DNA from: UBA1161 sp002311745
GTDB lineage: Bacteria; Planctomycetota; Phycisphaerae; Tepidisphaerales; Tepidisphaeraceae
Assembly (NCBI GenBank): GCA_050018415.1
Contig: JBEKAB010000019.1
Location: 5,373-69,372, forward strand
Reading direction: 5' to 3'
DNA length: 64,000 nt
Shown piece after piece: positions 51,193 to 59,886 of the stretch; the stretch's first letter is position 1, and every line of letters begins with the position of its first letter. The position numbers and the translations under genes are program-made. The notes beneath the pieces are model-generated. The model saw only the letters and a program-made list of their open reading frames with translations, was not told where the DNA came from and made no database searches.

Positions 51193-53066
51193 CTATCGTC
51201 CTCACCATCACAAGCCTTGTCTGTCTTGTCTTCCTTGTCACGTTTTTCATTGCGAACAAGAGCCTCGAGAAACGGGCCATTGAAGCCGAACAACAGGCCG
51301 AGGGCTTGCGCCTTCAGTTCGATTCAGACGTAATTCGGATTCACAAGGAAGCACAAGCAGCCTTGGCTGAATCTCAGAAGCTGGTTGATCAGCAATCCGA
51401 GGATATGAAACGGGAGTCGGCGCGAGTCCGCCAGCATTACCATGACGAAGCGCGCAAGATTCAAATCGCGGCAAATGCTATGGTGGCGAGGGTGCTTAAG
51501 GAGTTTGAACCGCTTCGGAAATACGAAAAGCTGAAGGACGCCGAAGCTGAAGTGCAGCGTCAGTTGGCCGAAGCCTTGAACGAGGCGACGTCAATGCGAA
51601 CGGAGGCGAAAGCTTTTCTCGACAGCGCGCGCACAACAGCTACCGAGGAGCGGACTCAAGCTAAGCAGTCGGTAAAATCAATCCACGAGCAAGCAGATGC
51701 CCGACTTGACCAAGCTATCCGGGATGCAGGTCGGATCATCGCGGAAGCCGAAAAACGGGCGAAGGAGATTGGCGGCGATGCATACGCCGCGCTTCAAGAG
51801 AAGCGAATGCTAGAGGAAGCCGCGCAAGCCATGCGTAACATCGTTGATGGCTACGGTGACCGTTACTTGGTTCCGACCCACAGTCTGCTGGATGATCTGG
51901 CCGCAGAATACAGCTACGACGCCGCCGGCCAATCGCTGGCTTCCGCCCGAGAACAATCCAAAAGAATGGTGGAACAGGGACAAGCGGCGGCATGTGACTA
52001 TGTTGAGGCGAACCGACGCACTACCGCAATTCAGTTCGTAATTCATGCGTTCAATGGCAGCGTGGACGCGATCCTCACTCGAACAAAATCTGATAACTAC
52101 GGCATTCTGGAGCAAAAAATCCGCGACGTTTACGCAATCGTCAACCTGGATGGCAGCGCATTCAGGAATGCCCGCATTTTACCCGCGTACCTTGATGCGA
52201 GACTGGCGGAACTGAAGTGGGCCGTCACGGTGCAAGAATTGGCGATGAGAGATCGCGAGGAGCAACGCTATTTGAAGGAGCAAGAGCGTGATCGCCAAAA
52301 GGCGGAAGAGGAGCGACTCGAACAACTGCGTGAAGCGGAAAAGGAGAAGGAACGGGCAGCTAAGGAACAAGAATTCAAGCGGGCGGCGCTGGCTGAGGCG
52401 GAAAGCCGACTTGCACAGGCACATTCGGAAGAGCGAGCCAAGCTGGAACAGGAGGTGCAGCGGTTGAAGCAGGACGTCATGGAGGTGAGTCAGAAATTGG
52501 AGGAGGCCACCCAAAAAGAACTTACCATTGCACAGCAGACTAGCAAGGGGCGCATTTACGTCATTTCCAACGTCGGTTCATTTGGTGAGGGCGTGTACAA
52601 GATTGGCCTTACGCGAAGGCAGGCGCAGGAGCGAGTGGATGAACTTAGCAGCGCGAGCGTGCCCTTCGAGTTCGACATTCATGCGGTAATAGAGACGGAC
52701 GATGCCCCGGCGCTCGAGCAGAAGATCCAACAGCAATTTCTTGAGATGCGGATCAACAAGATCAACCTGCGAAAGGAGTTCTTCCGAGTAAGCTTGGATG
52801 ATATCCGTGAGCGCGTGGAGAGTTTGGAGCAAGGCAAGGACTTCCTCGGCAAGGTAACGTGGAGTGAAAAGGCCAGAGCTCAACAATACTACGATAGCCT
52901 TGATATCGAACGCGATCCTATCGCCAGGGAAAGGTGGCTCAAGCGGACGCGATTGTTGGTCGAACGTCGCCGGCACGGCAATGCCAGAATGTCGGCATCG
53001 AACGGCGATGCGGAAGGCGATCGCGACATCGAACCGCAGACTACTGGCACAAGTCAAATCACATAA
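51189..53066 (+). CDS. Membrane-anchored coiled-coil DUF4041 protein with T5orf172 (GIY-YIG-like) domain
   Basis: 625 aa. Residues 3-22 are a transmembrane helix. A long coiled coil (about 25-195) precedes a DUF4041-like region (about 195-350: LVPTHSLLDDLAAEYSYDAA, YGILEQKIRDVYAIVNLDG, LPAYLDARLAELKWA) and a second, very charged coiled coil. Residues about 450-535 are a T5orf172/Mug113 domain: GRIYVISNVGSFGEG-VYKIGL, ERVDELSSASVPFEFDIHAV, DAPALEQKIQQQF, LRKEFFRVSLDDI. T5orf172 is a GIY-YIG-related nuclease-like fold. The tail is Arg-rich. The pair looks like a mobile or defence operon. Confidence 0.85.
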   Translation: MTIVLTITSLVCLVFLVTFFIANKSLEKRAIEAEQQAEGLRLQFDSDVIRIHKEAQAALAESQKLVDQQSEDMKRESARVRQHYHDEARKIQIAANAMVARVLKEFEPLRKYEKLKDAEAEVQRQLAEALNEATSMRTEAKAFLDSARTTATEERTQAKQSVKSIHEQADARLDQAIRDAGRIIAEAEKRAKEIGGDAYAALQEKRMLEEAAQAMRNIVDGYGDRYLVPTHSLLDDLAAEYSYDAAGQSLASAREQSKRMVEQGQAAACDYVEANRRTTAIQFVIHAFNGSVDAILTRTKSDNYGILEQKIRDVYAIVNLDGSAFRNARILPAYLDARLAELKWAVTVQELAMRDREEQRYLKEQERDRQKAEEERLEQLREAEKEKERAAKEQEFKRAALAEAESRLAQAHSEERAKLEQEVQRLKQDVMEVSQKLEEATQKELTIAQQTSKGRIYVISNVGSFGEGVYKIGLTRRQAQERVDELSSASVPFEFDIHAVIETDDAPALEQKIQQQFLEMRINKINLRKEFFRVSLDDIRERVESLEQGKDFLGKVTWSEKARAQQYYDSLDIERDPIARERWLKRTRLLVERRRHGNARMSASNGDAEGDRDIEPQTTGTSQIT

Positions 53067-53591
53067 GCCGTAACGGAAAAGCCGGAAGGCCGACACCGGT
53101 GCTTATTTGAAATGAAATGCGCAGGGACCGGCTCGGGGCGCTGCGCGAGAAAGTGGAGCCACGCTGCGCGAGAGCAGTAGACCAGTAGAACAGTCGATCA
53201 GTAGAGCGGGGCGGGAGGCGAGCTGCGCTACAAAGTAGAGCAGTAGATCAGTAGAGGGTCAGGCAGCGGGGATTCCTGGGACTGGCCTCGCCTTTTGAGT
53301 CGTCCCAAGTCCACCGCCCAAACAGTTCTCGGTCCTGCCCGATCACGCGTTTTTTGGCGCACGTCCGATACCTTCCCGGCCGCCTGTTTATGTGCCGCAA
53401 TATCCGGAACAGCCCCTTCTATCAGCAAAGTCACGCTATTTGTTCGCCGATAGCCAGAGTGAGGCGGACCACAAGCCGTAGATCACAGGACTTCCAACGT
53501 GAAGCGCGCGCAGACCCATCGCGGGAGATTGCAACGAGCCATAAATCGGCCACGCCGATTCCCCAGGACCGTGAACCCATAGGGGGCATGT
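53067..53591. other. Intergenic region with low-complexity repeats
   Basis: 525 bp. The first 200 bp are tandem-like CAGTAGA, CAGTCGATCAGTAGA and CTGCGCGAGA words. The rest has no clear gene; a + strand frame over 53354-53803 is a shadow of the giant gene. The promoter of the giant gene should lie here. Confidence 0.6.
53140..53203. repeat. Right direct-repeat block (CGCTGCGCGAGA twice, CAGTCGATCAGTAG)
   Basis: CGCTGCGCGAGA occurs at about 53140 and 53162, and CAGTCGATCAGTAG at 53191. They match the block at 49703-49760 in sequence and order, so the DUF4041 operon lies between two related copies about 3.4 kb apart. Confidence 0.75.
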
Positions 53592-56500
53592 ATGTCAAGA
53601 AAGCAGCGGATCAACTTGGCAACCCATTCGTCGGCTACTCGTCAGCCAGATGCCGACCCGGCCAGCCCGTATCGTCGTGGCCTGGGCGGCGCCGCCGGTG
53701 CAGGGATTTCTCCGCTGAGCGAGCCGCTGGAGCGGCGCGTGCTCCTCAGCACCTTCAGCGTGCTGGCCACCTTCACCAGCAGCAACGGCGCCAACCCCTA
53801 TGACACGCCCATCATGGATTCCCACGGCAATCTCTATGGCACCACGAGCGGCGTCGGCACCACTCCCATCACCAATGGCACGATCTGGGAGATTGTCGCC
53901 GGCAGCGGCAGCATCACCACCCTTCATACATTCAACGGCACCGACGGCGCCAATCCCGACGACAAGCTCCTGCTTGACAGCAACGGCAATCTCTTCGGCA
54001 CGACGTTCAACGGCGGCACCAATAACATCGGGTCGATCTTCGAATACTCCACCAGCACCGGCAACTTTACTTCCGTGTATTCGTTCAAGACCCCCGCCGA
54101 CGGCCTCACCGCCGCGAGCCCCTACGGCGAGCTGATCATGGATGGCAGCGGGAATCTGTTCGGCACGACGAAAGTCGGCGGCGCCTACGGCAAAGGTTCG
54201 ATCTTCGAGCTTGCCAAGAGCGGCTCCACATACAGCAGCAGCATCCAAACCTTGCATTCGTTTACGACGGCTGCCACCGACGGCAAAAACCCCTACGGCG
54301 GCCTGGTCATGGATGGCAGCGGCAATCTCTACGGCACCGCGCGCCAGGGCGGCGACGCCAACAACGACGGCACCCTGTTTGAATATGCCACCAGCACGTC
54401 GACCTTCAGCGTGTTGCATACGTTTGCTATTACCACCGATGGCAGGGAACCGGATGACACCCTCATCATGGACTCCAGCGGCAACCTGTACGGCACCTGC
54501 CAAGCGGGCGGCGCCAACAATGATGGCACGGTGTTTAAGTACAACACACACACCGGCACGCTCACCGCCCTGTATTCGTTCCTCCCCAACGGCACGGATG
54601 GAAAACTCCCGTATGCCAGCTTGGTCATGGACGCCCGCGGCGACCTTTTTGGTACGGACACCGCTGGCGGCGCCCAGAATGCCGGCGCCGTGTTCGAAAT
54701 TCCCGCCGGCAGCAGCACCGATCTCATCCTCCATTTCTTCAACGGTGCCGCCGACGGCGCGGCCCCCTATGGCGGCCTGTTCATGGACAGCCGCGGCAAC
54801 CTCTACGGAACGACCGAAACCTCGACGACGACCACCATCTATGGCACCATCTTCGAGATTGCCTCCACACCGCAGCTCGCCTTCGTTCAGCAGCCCAGCA
54901 ATACCACCGTCAACAGCTACATCTCGCCCGCTATGACCGTCGACATCAAGGATGAGTGGGGCAACATCATCACCACCGACAATTCCAACGTGACATTGTC
55001 GGTTCACAGCGGTTCCGGCTCTTTAAGCGGCACGACCAGGGTAGCGGCCGTCAACGGCGTGGCGACCTTCAGCAACGTCGACATCACCGCCGCCGGCAAT
55101 TACACCCTCACCGCGACCGACGGCAGCGACACCAGCGCCACAAGCAACAGCTTCACCGTCAGCCCCAGCACCGACGCCAAGGTGGTCTTCGCCCAGCAAC
55201 CCAGCACTATCGCCGCCGGCAGCACGATCAGTCCCGCCATCACTGTGGACGTGGAAGATCAGAACGGCAACCTGGTCACGACGGACAACTCCAACGTGAC
55301 CCTCTCGGTCCACAGCGGCCCGGGCAGCCTCATCGGCACGCTCAACGCAACCGCTCTTGGCGGCGTCGCCACCTTCAGCGATATCACCATTACCACCGAG
55401 GGCAGTTACACACTGACCGCTGCCGATGGCAGCCTGAGCAGCGCGACAAGCAACAGCTTCAGCGTCACTTCCGCATTGTCCACTCATTATCTGGTTTTTT
55501 CCCAACAGCCGACCAACACCGTCGCCGGCAGCACCATCAGCCCCGACGTCACGGTGCAAGTGCAAGACGAGTACGGCAATCTGGTCACGAGCGACGACTC
55601 CCAAGTGACCCTCTCGCTCTGCAGCGGCCCGGGCAGCCTCAGCGGCACGCTCAACGCGACCGTTTCCGGCGGCGTCGCCACCTTCAGCGATCTGTCCATC
55701 ACTACCGTCGGCGACTACACGCTCACGGCTGCCGACGGCCGCCTGACCAGCGTGACAAGCGACAGCTTCACCATCAGCCCCGCAGCGGCGGCCAAGGTAA
55801 CCTTTGCCCAGCAGCCCACCGCCGCCAACATCTACAGCACCATCAGCCCCGCCGTCATTGTGCAAGTGGAAGACCTGTACGGCAACCTGATCACGACGGA
55901 TAGCTCCAGCGTCACTCTGTCCGTGCAAAGCGGCCCAGGCAGTCTCAGCGGCACGCTCAACGCGACCGCTTCCGGCGGTGTCGCCACTTTCAGCGATCTA
56001 TCCTGCGACACCCCCGGCAACTACACCCTCGCCGCCGCCGATGGCAACCTGACCAGCGCGATAAGCATCAGCTTCACCATCAGTCCCATCCCGGCCTCGC
56101 AGATAATCATCGGCCCACAGCAAGTTACCGCCGCCGAGTATGGCATGATCTCACCCAATATCATCCTGGCGGTCGAAGATCCGCACGGCAACCCGGTGGC
56201 GAGTGACACCTCCTCCGTCACCGCCTCCATTTTGTCCGGTCCCGCGGGCGCACAACTGGTGGGAACCCCCACGGAGCCCGTCATCAACGGTTACGCAACG
56301 TTCGACAACCTGACCGGCAGCACTCCGGGCGATTACAGGCTTTTGTTCACGGATGGCAATCTGACCACGGCCACCAGCGTCAATTTCCACGTGTTCAGCA
56401 TCCCCTTGAAGTATCGCTGGTGGTATGGCTCGATGCCTCTTAGCGTTCCGGTGACCGTTAGGCCCCCAGATCTGCCCTTCGTCGCCCCGCCCAGCGATTC

Positions 56501-56630
56501 CGCCTCGCCACCCGGGTCTTTCGTCGCCGGCGGCCTCACATCGCCCACGAGCCCTGGTGCGGATGGCACCGTGCCGTCCAGCAATGCAACGGGTTGGCTG
56601 GCAACATCCGGCGACGACGTTTGGGATTAG
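53592..56630 (+). CDS. Giant surface protein with GloVer repeats and five Big-1-like domains
   Basis: 1012 aa from the ATG at 53592, with AGGGGG just upstream. Residues 40-52 (SEPLERRVLLSTF) are the planctomycete N-terminal motif that replaces a normal signal peptide. Next come seven GloVer-type repeats built on D-GNLYGTT-GG and GTIFE, the family of predicted propeller-like anchors. From about residue 430, five domains of about 85 residues follow, each with QQP-ISPAxTVxVxDxxGN and TLSVxSGxGSLSG, like bacterial Ig-like (Big-1) domains. The DNA of these repeats is also near-identical. There is no PEP-CTERM. It should be secreted and long, possibly adhesive. Confidence 0.9.
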   Translation: MSRKQRINLATHSSATRQPDADPASPYRRGLGGAAGAGISPLSEPLERRVLLSTFSVLATFTSSNGANPYDTPIMDSHGNLYGTTSGVGTTPITNGTIWEIVAGSGSITTLHTFNGTDGANPDDKLLLDSNGNLFGTTFNGGTNNIGSIFEYSTSTGNFTSVYSFKTPADGLTAASPYGELIMDGSGNLFGTTKVGGAYGKGSIFELAKSGSTYSSSIQTLHSFTTAATDGKNPYGGLVMDGSGNLYGTARQGGDANNDGTLFEYATSTSTFSVLHTFAITTDGREPDDTLIMDSSGNLYGTCQAGGANNDGTVFKYNTHTGTLTALYSFLPNGTDGKLPYASLVMDARGDLFGTDTAGGAQNAGAVFEIPAGSSTDLILHFFNGAADGAAPYGGLFMDSRGNLYGTTETSTTTTIYGTIFEIASTPQLAFVQQPSNTTVNSYISPAMTVDIKDEWGNIITTDNSNVTLSVHSGSGSLSGTTRVAAVNGVATFSNVDITAAGNYTLTATDGSDTSATSNSFTVSPSTDAKVVFAQQPSTIAAGSTISPAITVDVEDQNGNLVTTDNSNVTLSVHSGPGSLIGTLNATALGGVATFSDITITTEGSYTLTAADGSLSSATSNSFSVTSALSTHYLVFSQQPTNTVAGSTISPDVTVQVQDEYGNLVTSDDSQVTLSLCSGPGSLSGTLNATVSGGVATFSDLSITTVGDYTLTAADGRLTSVTSDSFTISPAAAAKVTFAQQPTAANIYSTISPAVIVQVEDLYGNLITTDSSSVTLSVQSGPGSLSGTLNATASGGVATFSDLSCDTPGNYTLAAADGNLTSAISISFTISPIPASQIIIGPQQVTAAEYGMISPNIILAVEDPHGNPVASDTSSVTASILSGPAGAQLVGTPTEPVINGYATFDNLTGSTPGDYRLLFTDGNLTTATSVNFHVFSIPLKYRWWYGSMPLSVPVTVRPPDLPFVAPPSDSASPPGSFVAGGLTSPTSPGADGTVPSSNATGWLATSGDDVWD
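54890..56390. repeat. Five tandem DNA repeats encoding the Big-1-like domains
   Basis: Units of about 290-310 bp share blocks such as GGCACGCTCAACGC and CACCTTCAGCGAT with few changes, especially units 2-4. Copy number is likely to vary by recombination between strains or to cause assembly errors. Confidence 0.8.
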
Positions 56631-56705
56631 CGTGCGCGGAGGATGTCAATTTTGGCATTGGGACATGAAACGCGACAATAATGGGGTCGCAAGGAAAAGG
56701 GACAC

Positions 56706-57374
56706 TCAAGATTTCTTCGTTTTGGGGGGTCGGCCGCGGGGGTTGAGGGTGTATTGCAACCCCATCCGCCGGGCCGTCGCTTGGGTCCATCCGTCGCTGC
56801 CCAGGGGGCGGCCGCGAACGAAGCTGACCTGCAGACGCTCCACGCTGGCTTGATCCAACGCCTGGTTCACCAGCGAACTCCAATTCCTCGGCCGTGATAC
56901 CGGCCATTTGTCCAGCAAACGCGAGAGCAGTTGGTCCTCGGCCCCCAAACTCGACCAACGCCACGCCTGGGCCCGCCTCACCAGCTTGGCCCGCAACGGA
57001 TTGGACTCCACATGCCGCAGCAGCGTCAAAAAATACCGGTCTTCCGCGACGGCAAAACTCTTGTAACGACCCTGATATAAATGGCCGCTGGTGTTGCGAT
57101 ACCGCGAGTGATGCCGCTTGACGTGCGTGTTGCTCAGCCAGGAAAGATACGCCGCAAGGTCCCTGCCCCGCTGCGGCCGAAGCACCAGATGCCAATGATT
57201 GGGCATCAGGCAAAAGGCAAATAACTCAATGCGCGCCCGCTCCTTGGCGGCCAGCAGCAACTGAACGAACGTGTCATAGTCCGCCGGCGTGCGAAAGATG
57301 CGCGTCCGCCCGTTGCCACGGTTCAGCACGTGATAAACCACCCCGCCGATCGCGGAGCGAGCGATTCGCGGCAT
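56706..57374 (-). CDS. REP-associated tyrosine transposase-like protein (Y1_Tnp), possibly inactive
   Basis: 222 aa with the usual start (MPRIARSAIGGVVYHVLNRG). The HUH motif is MPNHWHLVL (His60, His62) and GHLYQGRYKSF follows, as in this family. The block that normally reads RYVERNPLRA has RHVESNPLRA here, so the position where I expect the catalytic Tyr is His121. It may therefore lack nicking activity. Such proteins cut and move short palindromic (REP) hairpins. No flanking target-site repeats are evident. It is convergent with the giant gene and codes in the same direction as mntR. Confidence 0.85.
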   Translation of the reverse strand: MPRIARSAIGGVVYHVLNRGNGRTRIFRTPADYDTFVQLLLAAKERARIELFAFCLMPNHWHLVLRPQRGRDLAAYLSWLSNTHVKRHHSRYRNTSGHLYQGRYKSFAVAEDRYFLTLLRHVESNPLRAKLVRRAQAWRWSSLGAEDQLLSRLLDKWPVSRPRNWSSLVNQALDQASVERLQVSFVRGRPLGSDGWTQATARRMGLQYTLNPRGRPPKTKKS

Positions 57375-57467
57375 AATCCCAGCAGCCTAAGCCGATCTCG
57401 CATCCGTGTCAAAAAAGGTGGATGGCACCACAGCCCGTTTAACGCGATGAATAGCCCCTCACCCTAA

Positions 57468-57495
57468 CCCTCTCCCCGGCGTACCGGGGCGAGGG
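57468..57495. repeat. Hairpin CCCTCTCCCCGG-CGTA-CCGGGGCGAGGG
   Basis: A 12-bp stem with one mismatch and a CGTA tetraloop, in a context CCCTCACCCTAA-type repeat, lies immediately before the mntR stop. It may end mntR transcripts and is the kind of hairpin a REP transposase could mobilise. Confidence 0.8.
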
Positions 57496-57497
57496 GA

Positions 57498-58190
57498 TTA
57501 GGCGGGCTGGCGGGACTTCGAGACGGGCATCGCCGCTTCGACCAGAATCTTCTCCGCGGCGGCCATGCCTAAGGAGAGCTCCTCGCGGCGAGGAATACGA
57601 ATTTTGACGGCATCGGCGGCGGGCTCACGCTTGACGACGATCACCGTCGAACCGGGCATCAGCCCGTGGCGCTCAACGAACTGCAAAAACTCCGGCTCTT
57701 GGTCCACGATGCGAGCCACCTGCTGAGGAATTTCCACGGGGCAGTCGGCCAGGCTCATGCGGCGGGGTTCGTGGAGATGGCCCTTGGCCGTGGGGATCGG
57801 ATCACCGTGGGGGTCGGCCGTGGGATGGCCGAGCAAGGCGTCAATCCGTTCCAGCACGCGTTCGGAGATGGCGTGCTCCAGGGCGTCGGCGTCCTCATGC
57901 ACCACGGACCAATCGAGGCCCAGGACCTTGACCAGGAACAATTCCACGAGGCGATGGCGGCGCAGAACGTGCAGGGCCAACTGCTCGCCGCTGCGCGTCA
58001 GGCGCACGCCGCCCCTGGGCTCGTACTCGACGAGGCCGGAGTCACACAGGGCCTTGACCATGGAGGTGGCGGTTCCGGGCACGACGCCCATCGCCGAGGC
58101 CAGCCGACCCATGGTGACCATGCCACCCGCGGTGGATCGCTGCTCGAGGTAAAGCCGCTTCAGGTAGTTTTCGACGGTGCTGGTGGGCAT
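57498..58190 (-). CDS. mntR: Manganese-responsive DtxR/MntR-family repressor
   Basis: 230 aa from the ATG at 58190; AAAGG lies about 8 nt upstream. Residues 1-65 are the winged helix (ENYLKRLYLEQR, LASAMGVVPGTATSMVKALC). The dimer and metal domain follows with HVLRRHRLVELFLVKVLGLD, HEDADALEHAISERVLERID and a Glu/His pattern that fits Mn or Fe sensing. An SH3-like FeoA domain ends the protein (MPGSTVIVVKREP, SLGMAAAEKILV). It is divergent from an Nramp gene across 169 bp that contain an operator-like palindrome, so manganese control of mntH is the natural reading. Confidence 0.9.
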   Translation of the reverse strand: MPTSTVENYLKRLYLEQRSTAGGMVTMGRLASAMGVVPGTATSMVKALCDSGLVEYEPRGGVRLTRSGEQLALHVLRRHRLVELFLVKVLGLDWSVVHEDADALEHAISERVLERIDALLGHPTADPHGDPIPTAKGHLHEPRRMSLADCPVEIPQQVARIVDQEPEFLQFVERHGLMPGSTVIVVKREPAADAVKIRIPRREELSLGMAAAEKILVEAAMPVSKSRQPA

Positions 58191-58239
58191 GGGCTGCCTT
58201 TGGCGTTCGTGAGGCAAAGATTATCGGGTGATGGGGCGA

Positions 58240-58268
58240 TTGACAATTCCCCTAATGGCCGATATTTG
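58240..58268 (+). promoter_or_regulatory. Candidate promoter of mntH (TTGACA - 17 bp - TATTTG)
   Basis: TTGACA at 58240-58245 is separated by exactly 17 bp from TATTTG at 58263-58268. The predicted start of transcription, about 7 bp later, falls inside the operator palindrome. Confidence 0.65.
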
Positions 58269-58289
58269 TATTTTGACTACTCAAAATAC
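58268..58289. promoter_or_regulatory. Candidate MntR operator
   Basis: A perfect inverted repeat with arms GTATTTTGA and TCAAAATAC and spacer CTAC lies in the mntR-mntH divergent region, just after the -10 box. AT-rich inverted repeats with TTTTGA-type arms are typical of DtxR-family sites. Bound repressor would block mntH transcription when Mn is plentiful. Confidence 0.75.
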
Positions 58290-58359
58290 GCACCCTAAGC
58301 GGCCCCAATCAGGTGCCGATGAGGGAGTAGGAACAACCGCGGTTGCAAACCGATAGGCC

Positions 58360-59805
58360 ATGGACGATGGAACAACCCAACCAGCGCTGACGGGCGGCGT
58401 GCTTGCCGAACCTGCGCCGGCGGGCGGCAACGGAGCTCCCCGCCTCAGCCACATGTCCCTTGAAGGGATGCACGGCTCGGTGGAACTCCCGGAATCCGAC
58501 GCCGGGTTCTGGCGGCAATGGCGGGCCTTCGTGGGACCGGCCATCCTGGTCAGCGTCGGCTACATGGACCCGGGCAATTGGGGCACGGACCTGCAGAGCG
58601 GCGCCCAGTACAAATTCGGCCTGCTGTGGGTCGTTGGCGTGGCCAGCCTGATGGCCATCTTCCTTCAGGTGATCGCCGCCCGCTTGGGCGTAGTCACGGG
58701 CAAGGACTTGGCGCAATGCTGTCGCGACTGGTATCCGAAATGGACGCGCTGGCCCAATTGGCTTTTGTGCGAAGTCGCCGTGGGGGCCTGCGATCTGGCC
58801 GAAGTGCTGGGCAGCGCCGTGGCCCTGAACCTGATGTTCCACATCCCCCTGCTGTGGGCGGTCATCATCACGGGGGCGGATGTGCTGCTGCTGCTCGGGC
58901 TGCAGCGTCTGGGCATGCGGACGATCGAAGCCGTGGTGTTGCTGCTCGTGGCGACGATTGCCGTCTGCTACTACATTGAGATTTTCATCCTGCCGCAGAC
59001 CCGGCCCAGCTTCGTGGAGATGGGTGGCGCGCTATTTCACCCCGACTTTGCCAACAAGGGGATGATTTACTGCGCCATCGGCATCATCGGTGCGACGGTG
59101 ATGCCGCACAATCTTTATCTTCATTCGGCCCTGGTGCAGAGCCGCCAACTACAGCAGGACGCCGCGTCCATCCGCCGCGCCATCAAGTACAACACCATCG
59201 ACTCGACGGTGGCGCTGACGGTCGCGTTTTTCGTCAACGCCGCGATTCTCGTCCTGGCCGCCATGGTCTTCTTCGGAAAAACGAGCTGCACCGTCCCCGG
59301 CGGCCAGGTCTATCAGTTCGGCGACAACACCGACTGGATACGCGTGGCCTATCTGACGCTGGCGCCGCTATTGGGCACCGCCGTCGCCAGCGCCCTCTTT
59401 GCCATCGCCCTGCTGGCCAGCGGGCAAAGCAGCACCATCACCGGCACCCTGGCCGGTCAGGTGGTGATGGAAGGGTTCATGCACTGGCGCCTCTCACCGT
59501 GGTTGCGCCGACTGATCACCCGCACCCTGGCCATCCTGCCGGCGGTGTTTGTCATCGGCCTCCGCGGGGACAGCAGCGTGAACGATCTGATTGTCCTGAG
59601 CCAGGTGGTTCTGGCCCTTCAGTTGCCCTTCGCGATGTTTCCCCTGCTGCACTTCGTCAGCTCGCGCAAGCGCATGGGGTCATGGAGGCTGGGCTGGTTC
59701 CTGCTCATCGCCGGCTGGGCCACCGCGCTGCTGATCACGACGATGGACATCTACGGCCTGCCCGATTCGCTCAAGCAGGCATGGCAGGTCATCCGAGGCG
59801 GATAA
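58360..59805 (+). CDS. mntH: Nramp-family manganese transporter
   Basis: 481 aa. After a cytoplasmic N-terminus of about 45 residues there are 11 or so helices. The metal site of helix 1 is DPGN (SVGYMDPGNWGTDLQSG) and that of helix 6 is GATVMPHNLYLHS, so the Asp, Asn and Met needed for Mn/Fe transport are kept. It imports Mn(II) with protons. A weak AGG is all that is seen upstream of the ATG. The 5' region holds the promoter and operator described. It is followed by nikR on the same strand, 81 bp away. Confidence 0.95.
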   Translation: MDDGTTQPALTGGVLAEPAPAGGNGAPRLSHMSLEGMHGSVELPESDAGFWRQWRAFVGPAILVSVGYMDPGNWGTDLQSGAQYKFGLLWVVGVASLMAIFLQVIAARLGVVTGKDLAQCCRDWYPKWTRWPNWLLCEVAVGACDLAEVLGSAVALNLMFHIPLLWAVIITGADVLLLLGLQRLGMRTIEAVVLLLVATIAVCYYIEIFILPQTRPSFVEMGGALFHPDFANKGMIYCAIGIIGATVMPHNLYLHSALVQSRQLQQDAASIRRAIKYNTIDSTVALTVAFFVNAAILVLAAMVFFGKTSCTVPGGQVYQFGDNTDWIRVAYLTLAPLLGTAVASALFAIALLASGQSSTITGTLAGQVVMEGFMHWRLSPWLRRLITRTLAILPAVFVIGLRGDSSVNDLIVLSQVVLALQLPFAMFPLLHFVSSRKRMGSWRLGWFLLIAGWATALLITTMDIYGLPDSLKQAWQVIRGG

Positions 59806-59886
59806 ATCGGCGTCCAGTACCGCCGGGCGCGCGGGGGGCTTAGAATCAGTGGGGCGCTGCGTGCACCTCGGAGGCCCAAACGACCC

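Noticed and set aside
53140..53260. CAGTAGA tandem words as a CRISPR or microsatellite array
   Set aside because: Units are short and irregular with no spacers; treated as low-complexity flanking repeats.
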